Of a stretch of DNA of 64,000 nucleotides, positions 28,406-36,552 are shown one piece after another. A program made the position numbers and the translations under genes. Below the pieces are notes generated by a model. The model ran no database searches. It was not told the DNA's origin and saw only the letters and a list, made by a program, of their open reading frames with translations. Location of the stretch: NCBI GenBank assembly GCA_965220535.1, contig OZ244833.1:1736001-1800000 (forward strand), read 5' to 3'. The DNA is from HK1 sp965220535. GTDB taxonomy: Bacteria; Pseudomonadota; Gammaproteobacteria; HK1. The stretch's first letter is position 1; each line of letters begins with the position of its first letter.

Positions 28406-28849
28406 TCAGCCTCCGCAACCGCCGATCGTGACCTTGACCTCCCGGCTGGCGTGGTAGATCGTGTCGCCGGCCTTGATCACCGCGTGGATCGGAGAGGTTT
28501 TACCCATCTTGATGCGGGTGGAAACGAGTCCTGCGGAGTTCGGTGTCAGATCGAAAGACGCGGCTAAAGGTGCCGGATTATGCTCGGCGATGATGCTGAC
28601 GGACTCGGCATTCTCGATATCGAAGTTGACCGTGATCGGAACGACGGCACCGTTTTCCGCGATCTCCGGGGCCTTGATTTTGATCCGATCCGTTTCGGTG
28701 AGATCGGAGTTCCCGAAGAGTTTTTTCAGCGCGTCGTCGGTGGACTCCGACTCGAAGGCGGTTTCGGGTCGAGCCCCGAAGGCTCGTAGCGGCAAGAGCA
28801 CAAAGCCCATCGCCGCCGCCGCGTATTTGACGAAGAATCTTCTGTTCAT
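28406..28849 (-). CDS. soxY: Thiosulfate oxidation carrier protein SoxY
   Basis: A 147-residue protein ending in the swinging-arm motif GGCGG, whose Cys carries the sulfur intermediates during thiosulfate oxidation. The N-terminus is a Tat signal (MNRRFFVKYAAAAMGFVLLP), so folded SoxYZ would be exported through Tat. GAGGTGAG precedes the ATG. It follows soxX by about 110 bp and precedes soxZ. Confidence 0.95.
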   Translation of the reverse strand: MNRRFFVKYAAAAMGFVLLPLRAFGARPETAFESESTDDALKKLFGNSDLTETDRIKIKAPEIAENGAVVPITVNFDIENAESVSIIAEHNPAPLAASFDLTPNSAGLVSTRIKMGKTSPIHAVIKAGDTIYHASREVKVTIGGCGG

Positions 28850-28958
28850 GATTGCTCACCTCGCTTTCCAAGTCGGTGCTCGCCCGCTTCGGATGCGGCG
28901 GGCTTCATCGCTGTGCGTTGCGAACGACCCTATTTCGAAGGGCCCTATAAGGTCGACA

Positions 28959-29324
28959 TCAAAGGGAGTGGACGAATTCCACGACTTTGTCGATCTCCTC
29001 TTCGGTAAGAATCTCATGCGCTCCGAAGGGGGGCATGAGCGACAGAGGATTGAGCTTTCTCGCATCGTAAATCTGGACGCGAAGTTTTTCCTTGTCCGGC
29101 CACCGCGCCTTCATCGCGATCAGGGGCGGCCCGGGATTGCCGGCCAAGGGAACCCCGGGGATGACGTGACACGACATGCAGTTGCCCTTGCGCCGATCGA
29201 GGGCGATCGCCCGACCCTCCTCGACGACGGAAGCGGCGAGGGCGGGAGGCGAAAGGAGCGTCGCGCCACCACCCGACAAGAGCGCGAAGGCGGCCACGAG
29301 AGCGAGAAAGGAGTGTCTGGTCAT
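28959..29324 (-). CDS. soxX: Sulfur oxidation c-type cytochrome SoxX
   Basis: A 121-residue cytochrome with a signal peptide (cut near ALA-AS), heme site CMSCH (C49, C52, H53) and a probable axial Met97 in SLMPPFG. It is the small electron-accepting subunit of SoxXA. AAGGAGACGAATCGCG lies ahead of the ATG. It is the first gene of soxXYZAK; soxB and soxCD are absent from the window, a pattern common where the sulfane sulfur goes to other pathways such as reverse Dsr. Confidence 0.93.
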   Translation of the reverse strand: MTRHSFLALVAAFALLSGGGATLLSPPALAASVVEEGRAIALDRRKGNCMSCHVIPGVPLAGNPGPPLIAMKARWPDKEKLRVQIYDARKLNPLSLMPPFGAHEILTEEEIDKVVEFVHSL

Positions 29325-29571
29325 CGCGATTCGTCTCCTTGGGGAGTTGCATATCCGACGCGAATCGGGTGCGCCCGCACGGCTTCTTCTTGACGGAAAG
29401 GCCTGCGGGAAATCTCAGGCGCTCCGCCGCCGTTGGGAATCGTGCCCTTGATGATAGCCGCAAACGACCGGGAATGTGTCGAAGACAAAGACACGCAAGT
29501 TCGATAACGCTCGTTCTGTCCGCGATCTCGGATCTCGGTTGTCATCGCTGCGAAACTCCTCGGTCCCCTTT

Positions 29572-30015
29572 TCAGCCTCGAAGATCCCTTCGGGGCGGGA
29601 TCCCTCGAAGCCGAAGCGTGCGCCCGGCTTCGCGGACCGAGCGGCCGAGATAGAAAGCGAAGAACTCCAAGGTGCTGATCCCGCGCAAACGTTCTGTCAG
29701 TTCGGTGCCGTCGGGGGCGAGGAAGAGCAAGGTCGGGGTGAAAAGGGCATCGAATCGACGGGCCAAGGCATCGCGATCGTCGACGACGGCGCCGTCGAAG
29801 CCGATCAGATCGTTCGGGGAATCGAGCATCAACTCGCCTAGCAGGGCCTCGTTCTCGTACTCGCCGCTCTTCGCGATCGGATCGAGCACTTGCGCTTTGA
29901 GCTGCATGCAATAGGAGCAATCGGAGCGGGAGACGAGCAGGACGATAGGCAGCCGACGCTCTTGAGCCTTGCCGGCGAAACCCGCCAAATCGTCTATCAG
30001 GGGAATTTCGTCCAT
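29572..30015 (-). CDS. Thioredoxin-fold protein, SoxW-like
   Basis: A 147-residue thioredoxin-like protein with a redox motif CSYC at about residues 33-36 and the cis-Pro region FTPTLLFLAPDGTELTERL. It lacks an evident signal peptide. It lies 250 bp upstream of soxX on the same strand, so it may serve reduction of Sox protein thiols as SoxW or SoxS do elsewhere, but a cytoplasmic place seems likely without a leader. The role is inferred from position and fold. Confidence 0.75.
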   Translation of the reverse strand: MDEIPLIDDLAGFAGKAQERRLPIVLLVSRSDCSYCMQLKAQVLDPIAKSGEYENEALLGELMLDSPNDLIGFDGAVVDDRDALARRFDALFTPTLLFLAPDGTELTERLRGISTLEFFAFYLGRSVREAGRTLRLRGIPPRRDLRG

Positions 30016-30084
30016 CGCCGGAATCCTCGGTCGGCTTCGTCGAGCGAACGATCGCGCTTTCGGCGCTTTCGACGCCCTGCGCTT

Positions 30085-30525
30085 TTACAAACCCCGCTTT
30101 TCGATGGCATCGATGGTATCGGCCAATCGACCGGCCCGTCGGCGCAGCGTTTCGATGGCTTTTCGCGCCCGGCCATGCAGCGATTCGTCCTTCTCGAATT
30201 GCGCGAAGGGTTGCACCACATCGATCGAGTCGTCCATTCCCAGCGAATCTCGATAGGCGATGCCGGTTTGCCCCGTCAATCGTGCCGCCAACTCTTTTTG
30301 CTCGAAGTGCAGCCGCTGCAGTTCCCGCGCTCGCTCCGCTCCGAAATGAACGATCGCGGTGAACGGCACTTCCTGGCGATCGGGTGATTGCAGGGCATCC
30401 TCCCATATCCCGATAGCCTCCTCGATGCGTCGCACGAGCTCGCCGAGCAGGTCGGCGCAAGCGGCCCGCTCGGCGGAGGTCCACGATGTCGCGGCCTCGA
30501 CGGTCTTCGCTTGGCACTCGCTCAT
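30085..30525 (-). CDS. Conserved-looking helical protein, unknown function
   Basis: A 146-residue protein, mostly helical and charged (TSAERAACADLLGELVRRIE...HGRARKAIETLRRRAGRLADTI). No Cys motif, signal or membrane segment is visible beyond two N-terminal Cys. Its ATG overlaps the stop of the preceding 85-residue gene by four bases (ATGA), which fixes the start and shows co-translation. It is followed 69 bp later by the thioredoxin-like gene. I do not recognise the family; position suggests a part in sulfur metabolism or its control. Confidence 0.65.
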   Translation of the reverse strand: MSECQAKTVEAATSWTSAERAACADLLGELVRRIEEAIGIWEDALQSPDRQEVPFTAIVHFGAERARELQRLHFEQKELAARLTGQTGIAYRDSLGMDDSIDVVQPFAQFEKDESLHGRARKAIETLRRRAGRLADTIDAIEKRGL

Positions 30526-30779
30526 GATGCTTCTCCCGACGAAGCGGAGGCGGCATCCGACTCCCCCGATCGCCCCTTGGCATCGGCCCGCCAAGGATCG
30601 AAGGAATCCGCCTTGCCCTCCTCTCCGGCGGCATATCCGGCTTTGTAGGCCTCGGTCAGCCTTTGCTCCTCGCGCATCGGATTGCCGATATATCCGCCGA
30701 CCCATCCTTGTATATATTCCGACTCGACCGAAGCATCCTCCATCCGCTTGACGGTATCGTGATAAAAACGGCGATCCAT
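30522..30779 (-). CDS. Small soluble protein, unknown function
   Basis: An 85-residue protein (MDRRFYHDTVKRMEDASVES...) with a central aromatic/glycine stretch YIQGWVGGYIGNP and a repeat-like AYKAGYAAGEEGKADSFDPW, then a low-complexity Ser/Ala tail. The AYKAGYAAG piece recalls ribosome-modulation-factor-like proteins only loosely. It is first in a three-gene run (30779 to 29572) leading toward soxX. Confidence 0.6.
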   Translation of the reverse strand: MDRRFYHDTVKRMEDASVESEYIQGWVGGYIGNPMREEQRLTEAYKAGYAAGEEGKADSFDPWRADAKGRSGESDAASASSGEAS

Positions 30780-31244
30780 GATGCTTACCCTCCGAGTAGG
30801 TCGCTTCGAAGCCCTATCCTTTTGATTATAGGACGGGGAAGGCGGGCGAAGGCAATATGCCCATCGGGATATAGGGAATATAGGGGATATACGGGATACC
30901 CTGAATACAGGAAAAAGAATCGAGAGAGGCTCGGTAAAATATCCTCGGGATTTTCGATCGAGCCTTTTCGATCGAGCCTGCCTTAGGCTTTCGACCCGCA
31001 AGCCATTGAAGCGGATCGCAAGGCTCGATCGCCTTTCGACAGCGTTGCAAGCGGCACGATCGCTCGTTTGTCGAAAGCGCTCGTGTCGACCGGGGCGACC
31101 GCCCGCAAGCGATCTTCGAAAAGCGCTCGCGAGAGTCGATCCGAATTCCAAACTCGCCTTTCGGGTCCACCGAGAACGCGCAAAAAGAAAAATCCTTTGG
31201 TCTTCTTTGTTTCCTTTGTTTCGCATTCATCAAGGAGAGCGCTC
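30780..31244. other. Divergent intergenic region with a short AT-rich direct repeat
   Basis: This 465-bp gap separates the sox-side genes from the BMP-family gene. At 30866-30900 the unit GG(G/A)ATATA recurs four times (gggatatagggaatataggggatatacggga). It may be a regulator-binding array or a slippage-prone repeat. The last 15 bases hold the BMP ribosome site AAGGAGAG. Confidence 0.45.
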
Positions 31245-32273
31245 ATGAGGGATCTCATGAAAAAACCGATCGGAACACTCGCCTTTTTCTTGGCGATGGC
31301 GATGGCGATGGCGGTGGCGATGGCCCTCGCCGCCGGGACGGCATCGGCAGAACCCGCCATCATCTACAACGTGGGAACCAAGTTCGACAAATCCTTCAAC
31401 GAGATGGCATATACCGGGGCGAAACGCTGGAGCGAAAGAACGGGGCTCGAATTTCAAGAGGTCGAACTGCAAACGGAAGCGCAGCGCGAACAAGCCATGC
31501 GCCGATTCGCCGAACGCGGATTCAACCCCGTGGTCATGGTGGGCTTTTCCTTCGCCACCATGCTCGGAGAAATCGCCCCCGATTATCCCGATACGAAATT
31601 CGTCATCATCGACAGCGAAGTGAAAGCCCCGAATGTGCGCTCGGTGCTGTTCAACGAACAAGAGGGTTCGTATCTGGTCGGATTGATGGCGGCCATGGCC
31701 AGCGAAAGCGGAGTGATCGGAGCGATCGGGGGCATGGATATCCCGCTGATCCGCAAAATGACCTGCGGATATTTCCAAGGGGCGAAAGCGGTACGACCCG
31801 ATATCGAGACCTTGGAGAATATGACCGGAGTGACCCTTGCGGCTTGGAACGATCCGATCAAGGGCGCCGAACTCGCCCGAGCCCAGGTCGCCCGGCGAGC
31901 CGATGTGATCTACGGCGTCGCCGGGGGCACCAATATCGGCATCATGCAGGCGGCGGCCGACGAGGGAATTCTTTCCATCGGGGTCGACAGCAATCAGAAC
32001 CATCTGCATTCCGGGGCGGTTTTGACATCCATGCTCAAGCGGATGGATAACGTCGTGGAGCGGGCTTTCGATGCCGGCGCCGGGATCACGACGGGAGATA
32101 CGGTCATCATGACCCTCGAGAACGAGGGCCTCGATATCGCCGTCGACGAGCATAACGAGGGCTTGGTCACCCCAAGGATGCTGGCCGCCGTCGATGAAGC
32201 GAAGGCGGGGATCGTCGCCGGAGATATCAAGGTGCACGACTACACCGTCGACGGCAGTTGCCCTTTTATGTGA
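31245..32273 (+). CDS. BMP-family ABC transporter substrate-binding protein
   Basis: A 342-residue periplasmic binding protein of the Bmp/PnrA (Med) family, which usually binds nucleosides. After the signal peptide come IIYNVGTKFDKSFNEMAYTG, GFSFATMLGEIAPDYPDTKF and the VIGAIGGMDIPLIRKM segment typical of the family. The start at 31245 has AAGGAGAG upstream; a second ATG four codons on is possible. The signal peptide contains an in-frame GCGATG repeat coding AMAMAMAVAMALA. No permease or ATPase genes accompany it. A 12-base duplication, ATGTGAGGCCGC, covers its stop codon. Confidence 0.88.
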   Translation: MRDLMKKPIGTLAFFLAMAMAMAVAMALAAGTASAEPAIIYNVGTKFDKSFNEMAYTGAKRWSERTGLEFQEVELQTEAQREQAMRRFAERGFNPVVMVGFSFATMLGEIAPDYPDTKFVIIDSEVKAPNVRSVLFNEQEGSYLVGLMAAMASESGVIGAIGGMDIPLIRKMTCGYFQGAKAVRPDIETLENMTGVTLAAWNDPIKGAELARAQVARRADVIYGVAGGTNIGIMQAAADEGILSIGVDSNQNHLHSGAVLTSMLKRMDNVVERAFDAGAGITTGDTVIMTLENEGLDIAVDEHNEGLVTPRMLAAVDEAKAGIVAGDIKVHDYTVDGSCPFM

Positions 32274-32522
32274 GGCCGCTATGTGAGGCCGCCCGGCCGA
32301 TCCGCCGTCCGGAGGCGACATCCGCAAAGGAAGGATCGAAAGGGCGGGATCGTCTCGCAGAGAAAAACCCCGGGGCGCCCGCCCCGACCCGCGCAAGCGC
32401 CAAGGCGCAAGAAGCGGCGATATGAAAGCCTTGTCGCTTCTCTCGCTTCTTCGAAGATTCGCGAGGGCTCGCGCTTCTTAACCCTTCGAAGGACCACGAT
32501 GCGAAAAGACATGCCTTGATCG

Positions 32523-33560
32523 ATGAGCCCTCCTTCGAATAGAAACTTCGGCACGGTCACGCTCTCCCCTTCGGGACACCGATTCGACGCCGAACCCGGG
32601 CAAAGCGTTCTCGAGGCCGCCCTGCGCGCCGGCAGATCGCTTTCTTTCGGCTGCGCCAACGGCAGCTGCGGCGAATGCCGGGCGCGTATCGTGAGCGGGG
32701 AAACCGAGCGGATCCGCTTTCACGACTACTCGCTTTCCGAAGCCGAAAAACTCGGCGGCGTCGCGCTCCTTTGCTCGGTCGCTCCCGTCGGCGATGTCGT
32801 GATCGAATCCACCGAAGCGCAAGGGGTGGACGATATCGCGCAGCAAAGGGTGCGCGCCCGCATCACGCGCATCGAAAGGACGAAGGAAGATCCCCTCGTG
32901 GCGCTGGTGCACTTCAAACTGCAACGAGCGCGGGTGCTTCGTTATCTTTCCGGCCAGCGGGTACGCCTGCATATCAAGAGCGATCTTTCCTTCGAAACCT
33001 GGCTTGCGAGCTGCCCGTGCGAGACGGTGAACTTGAGGATTCATCTTCGCGGCGACGACGACCCCGCCCATGCATTCTTTTTCGAAGACAAGGCGCAAGG
33101 CTCGAGAGTGGAAATCGAAGGGCCGATCGGTCGTTTCGTTCTGGAAGAGCCCGCCGGGCGGGCGTTGATCTTCATCGCCTTCGATAGCGCCTTCGCCCCG
33201 ATCGAGGGATTGATCGAACACGTGATCAATCGCGAATTCGAGGTGCCGATTCGATTGGTGAGGGTGCAAAAGAAAGCGCCGGGAATGCCCTATCGACACG
33301 ATCATTGCCGGGCGTGGGCCGATGCCCTCGACGATTTTCGCTACTTCGTCGTCGACCCCGAAAACGACGAGGAGCCTTGGGAAGCCATCGCCCGGCGTGC
33401 CTGCGAATCCGCCCTCGGGGATATCCCGCAAACCCGGGACTCGCTCGAAGCGGCAGCGGATGCCTACCTCGCCGGACCCGAGGATTTCGTCGCCGCTTGC
33501 CGACAAGGGCTGATCCGAGGAGGCTTGGACGAGCGCCGCATCAAAACGGACTCGCCATGA
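32523..33560 (+). CDS. 2Fe-2S ferredoxin/flavin reductase-like protein
   Basis: A 345-residue protein with an N-terminal plant-type 2Fe-2S domain (C44, C49, C52 and C84: CANGSCGEC...LLC) followed by a ferredoxin-NADP-reductase-like part. The order matches NAD(P)H-flavin reductases such as phenol hydroxylase component P5 or AscD. The flavin-binding RxYS motif is not recognisable where expected (SFETWLASCPC stands there) and the nucleotide-binding part reads IAFDSAFAPIEGLIEHV, without the usual GGTG. Electron transfer to an unknown partner is likely; flavin or NAD binding may be altered. It lies 250 bp after the BMP gene. Confidence 0.75.
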   Translation: MSPPSNRNFGTVTLSPSGHRFDAEPGQSVLEAALRAGRSLSFGCANGSCGECRARIVSGETERIRFHDYSLSEAEKLGGVALLCSVAPVGDVVIESTEAQGVDDIAQQRVRARITRIERTKEDPLVALVHFKLQRARVLRYLSGQRVRLHIKSDLSFETWLASCPCETVNLRIHLRGDDDPAHAFFFEDKAQGSRVEIEGPIGRFVLEEPAGRALIFIAFDSAFAPIEGLIEHVINREFEVPIRLVRVQKKAPGMPYRHDHCRAWADALDDFRYFVVDPENDEEPWEAIARRACESALGDIPQTRDSLEAAADAYLAGPEDFVAACRQGLIRGGLDERRIKTDSP

Positions 33561-34401
33561 GGGGGCACGGAAGATCCGTCGCGAGGGCGCGGCGCGACCA
33601 TGCGAGCGAGCGAGAACACGATGATTTTGGCTGCGATATATCGATTCGCCCGACCGATCTTGAGCGGCCTCATCTTTATATCGAATCCCGCCCGTCATCG
33701 TTCGAAACGCCCGACGATCCCTCGCTTTTCGTATCGCGACTTGGCAAGGCGTTGGCAAGGCGAACGCTCTTTCGCGCTTTTCACTTCGATATTCGCCGCC
33801 GGGCTCGAGGGCCGCGATAGGACCGCGGTCTCGAAAGAAGCCGCATTTCGTCGGGGACCAAGGGACTGCGAAGAGACCGTCGCCACCCGAACGACGCTCG
33901 CTTCGATAAGAAAGTGGCGGTTGCGCTTTTCGCCCAAGATTAAGGTGCATACAACCTTGCCCCCTTGGTGAACTCCGGTGAACAACGCGCACGCCGGCAG
34001 TGCGTCGTCGATGCGGTAGAGGCCATCGGGGGTAATGCTTAGGCGATCTCTCGCAGGTCTAAGTGCCCGTTCAACCCAAAGATTTCAGGGGCATGGTGCA
34101 CCGGCGGGGTGTATGGGCGATACCTGCCGGGGGCAAGATGGACACCTCCACCCCAACCCCCTCCGGCACTGCGAAGTCGGGCAGTGATCTAGCAGCGGCA
34201 AACCCGCCGTGCTTGGAAGATATTCCCGCTTGCCGTGCGTATCGCGGGCGCAGCTAATCCGGCGAGATCGCCGAAGGTCAAGCGGATATGCAGGCTCGAA
34301 TAAAAAGCGGGCGCGGCATTGCCCGCCGAGATTTTTAGTTATACTAAGGGCCGGACGGAGATCGTCTATCGATTCACTTTCACAAGACAAGGAACTTTAT
34401 A
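33561..34401. other. Intergenic region, probable decayed sequence
   Basis: About 840 bp without an intact gene. Around 33900-34250 both strands show short stretches of plausible protein (for example LYRIDDALPACALFTGVHQG on the minus strand) broken by frame changes, which suggests a decayed gene, but no family can be named. The end holds the promoter and ribosome site of the next gene (aagacaaggaactttata before the ATG). Confidence 0.35.
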
Positions 34402-34935
34402 ATGAAACTGACGCGTAGTCACATCATCGGATCATTGTTGGGGCTGGTCGTCGCCGCGCCCGCGCTCGCTTGCGACCCCGACCCCAGTGCCCCCGCCAAG
34501 AACGAGGCAGAGTATCGGTCGGAGCATAAGGGCGGAGGCTACCATCGGGCGCAGTTCAATCTCGCCAACGACGATTGGCAAGCGAACGAAGCGAGCATCG
34601 ACTTCGAATGTCGCGGTGCTCGTGCCGGCGAATGCGTCCGTGCCTACTTCATATCTCGCGACGGGGGCGGATACGAAAACGGGAAAGGCAAGCGATTTTT
34701 GTCTTGCGGGGCGTCTGGGAGCGGCTATTTCGTCGAAGAGATAGGCACAGCCCGTCAAACCGACTCTCGCGGACGCATCGAGATCGATGCGAGCGACATC
34801 GCTATCGACGAGACTAGTTATGACTTGTCTCGCAGCGGCGGGCGGGATAACGAGTTCTATAACTTCAACGACACTTCGAAAGTCGCTTGCGAAGTTTGGA
34901 GCCACGCCCCGTTCAGCCTTTGGGTGAGCCAGTAA
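34402..34935 (+). CDS. Secreted Cys-containing protein, unknown function
   Basis: A 177-residue protein with a clear signal peptide (MKLTRSHIIGSLLGLVVAAP, cut after ALA before C). The mature part has five Cys (C24, then FECRG, GECVR, LSCGA, VACEV), probably including two disulfides, and is rich in Gly, Ser and charged residues. If the first Cys counts as a lipobox Cys, it could be a lipoprotein (ALAC). I do not recognise the family. A perfect 13-bp hairpin follows the stop. Confidence 0.6.
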   Translation: MKLTRSHIIGSLLGLVVAAPALACDPDPSAPAKNEAEYRSEHKGGGYHRAQFNLANDDWQANEASIDFECRGARAGECVRAYFISRDGGGYENGKGKRFLSCGASGSGYFVEEIGTARQTDSRGRIEIDASDIAIDETSYDLSRSGGRDNEFYNFNDTSKVACEVWSHAPFSLWVSQ

Positions 34936-34955
34936 TCGTTTAGGCTTTTGGGGCG

Positions 34956-34988
34956 GGGGCAAGGCTAGCCTTGCGCTAGCCTTGCCCC
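34956..34988 (+). terminator. Perfect 13-bp hairpin after the secreted-protein gene
   Basis: GGGGCAAGGCTAG pairs exactly with CTAGCCTTGCCCC around a 7-base loop, starting 20 bases past the stop. There is no T tract; the stem stability alone suggests an mRNA end or processing structure. Confidence 0.55.
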
Positions 34989-35187
34989 GTCATGAAGCAC
35001 CCGCCCCGAAAGCCCCGTATTAACCCATTGACATTACTGATATTACTGCGAGGGTGATGGTACCTGGCAGCAACGCAACCACCCCCCCAGCCAACGAGCG
35101 AGGATTGCTTGGACGCTGCCCTCCTGCCGTCGGGGGTGCGAGGTCGATACCGATAGCGACCTGCCATTGCGATCTGTATCGTTCGCC

Positions 35188-35382
35188 CTATGCCGGTCTG
35201 GATGGCTTTACCAAGAGGGTATATCCGGGCATCTTCGATCCAAACCTTGATGCTTCGTGTTCAGCCTCCATGCGAAAGTACAGGATCGCATAGTAGGCAA
35301 TCAGAGGCTTGCCTTTGTTATCGGCTACGGGGGTGAAGCAGTAAAGCGAGCCCTCCACCCTCGCAAGATCGTCCACCTGCAA
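35188..35382 (-). pseudogene. Short gene remnant with relative at 52.7 kb
   Basis: The minus-strand frame encodes about 64 residues from a TTG (LQVDDLARVEGSLYCFTPVA, ...KMPGYTLLVKPSRPA). Plausible coding continues upstream (VKYPIASDGTPDICIA) to a stop without any normal start codon, so the gene looks truncated. The DNA near 35193-35245 is clearly related to 52709-52760, where the protein reads KMPKHPFLAKPFR. Two decayed members of one family seem to lie in this window. The family is unknown. The rest of 34989-35513 shows nothing else. Confidence 0.45.
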
Positions 35383-35513
35383 CGCTATGCAGATGTCCGG
35401 GGTGCCATCGCTCGCAATTGGATATTTAACTGTGACGATTCACTATCGAATCGATACTCGATAATCGCCATCCTTTTCAGCGTTCGATCAAAGCGTTCGA
35501 TCAATCGGGCCGT

Positions 35514-36089
35514 TCAATCGGCGGTGGTCAGAAGATTCTCGACGCTGGAAACGATCTTGCGGTGAAGCTCGGGGGCGGAGATCTCCATCACTTGGTCGAG
35601 CACCCAACGGTTGGTTTGGCTGACCCCCATCGCTTGCATCACTTGGCTGCCGAAAAAGCGCAGCATCGGAAAATCCGGTTCGTCGGGGTCGAATCCGAAG
35701 CGAGCGTATTCCTCGATCCGCTCGTTGATCAGCAAGACGAAGGGTGCGCGATAGTCCCCGGGCCCGGCGATATCGACCATGTTGTCGTGCATCTGATCCG
35801 CCAAACGCCGCCCGAGGGTCGTGATGAGTTCTGCGCGCGCCTCGTCATCGACCTCGTGGTGGACGAGGCGGTCGACCAGCTGCAAAGCGAAGGCGCAATA
35901 CTCGCAGATGACAGCGATCCGCTCCCGATCGGAAGCGTAGTCATAACCCTCCCGATGCAGTTCGCGAGCGTGCTCGACCGCCAGCCGCCAGACGATGAAC
36001 GCCAGCGCCCCGGCGTTGGCGGCGAAATCTTTGTGGCTGACATCGTTACGCTTCGAACGATGCCATCGGTTCTTGATGCGGATCGCCAT
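35514..36089 (-). CDS. Unknown soluble protein next to thiolase genes
   Basis: A 191-residue protein, helical, with an N-terminal basic part (MAIRIKNRWHRSKRNDVSHK) and conserved-looking blocks IVWRLAVEHARELHREGYDY and PGDYRAPFVLLINERIEEYA. No membrane segment or metal motif is visible. It follows the DUF35 gene by 60 bp on the same strand and may be part of the thiolase operon. The good composition and operon position support a real gene; function unknown. Confidence 0.7.
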   Translation of the reverse strand: MAIRIKNRWHRSKRNDVSHKDFAANAGALAFIVWRLAVEHARELHREGYDYASDRERIAVICEYCAFALQLVDRLVHHEVDDEARAELITTLGRRLADQMHDNMVDIAGPGDYRAPFVLLINERIEEYARFGFDPDEPDFPMLRFFGSQVMQAMGVSQTNRWVLDQVMEISAPELHRKIVSSVENLLTTAD

Positions 36090-36149
36090 CGGCGGTCTGT
36101 CTTTGTTTGCGCTTCGAACTGCGCGGCGCGTTTCGACGCGGCGCCCGGC

Positions 36150-36518
36150 TCAGATCGAGGAATCGCTTGCGGCGAAGATCGGGATGCCGTCGATCTCGTC
36201 CACGGCGACGACATCGCGGCCCGGGGCGGGCTCGTTCTCCCAGCCGGCAAGGTTTGCGGTCATGCGAAGCCCGGCTTCGAGCTCCACCAAGACCACCGCA
36301 AAGGGCCCGGGTCGGGAAAGGGCGCCGGACGGGCGCCGGATCACCGTCCACGAGACGATCTTTCCGCGGCCGGGGATATCGATCGGCACGAGATCCTCGC
36401 ATCCGCAATGACGACAGCGGCGACTGCCAGCGCTGGTATCCATCGCCTGGCAGCCTTGGCAGCGCGATACGACGATCGACAAGGCTTTGCCGGGCATCAC
36501 GGCATCCGAATCAGGCAT
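36150..36518 (-). CDS. DUF35-type OB-fold/zinc-ribbon acyl-CoA-associated protein
   Basis: A 122-residue protein with a rubredoxin-like zinc ribbon CQGC...CRHC (about residues 20-39) followed by an OB-fold (GRGKIVSWTVIRRPSG...PFAVVLVELE). DUF35 proteins sit beside thiolase-like enzymes and help bind acyl-CoA. This one lies downstream of the thiolase gene, as expected. The start lies within a 13-bp tandem repeat that supplies several ATGs; MPDSDAVMPGK gives the longest credible form, and the internal Met at residue 8 is an alternative. Confidence 0.85.
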   Translation of the reverse strand: MPDSDAVMPGKALSIVVSRCQGCQAMDTSAGSRRCRHCGCEDLVPIDIPGRGKIVSWTVIRRPSGALSRPGPFAVVLVELEAGLRMTANLAGWENEPAPGRDVVAVDEIDGIPIFAASDSSI

Positions 36519-36552
36519 CCGAATCAGGCATCCGAATCAAGCATCCGAACGG
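36501..36552. repeat. 13-bp tandem repeat across the thiolase/DUF35 junction
   Basis: The unit GGCATCCGAATCA occurs three times exactly (36501, 36514, 36527) and a fourth time changed (36540). Read on the minus strand, each unit carries an ATG and a TGA. The array contains the thiolase stop and the DUF35 start, so a change in copy number would alter spacing and frame between the two. Confidence 0.9.
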
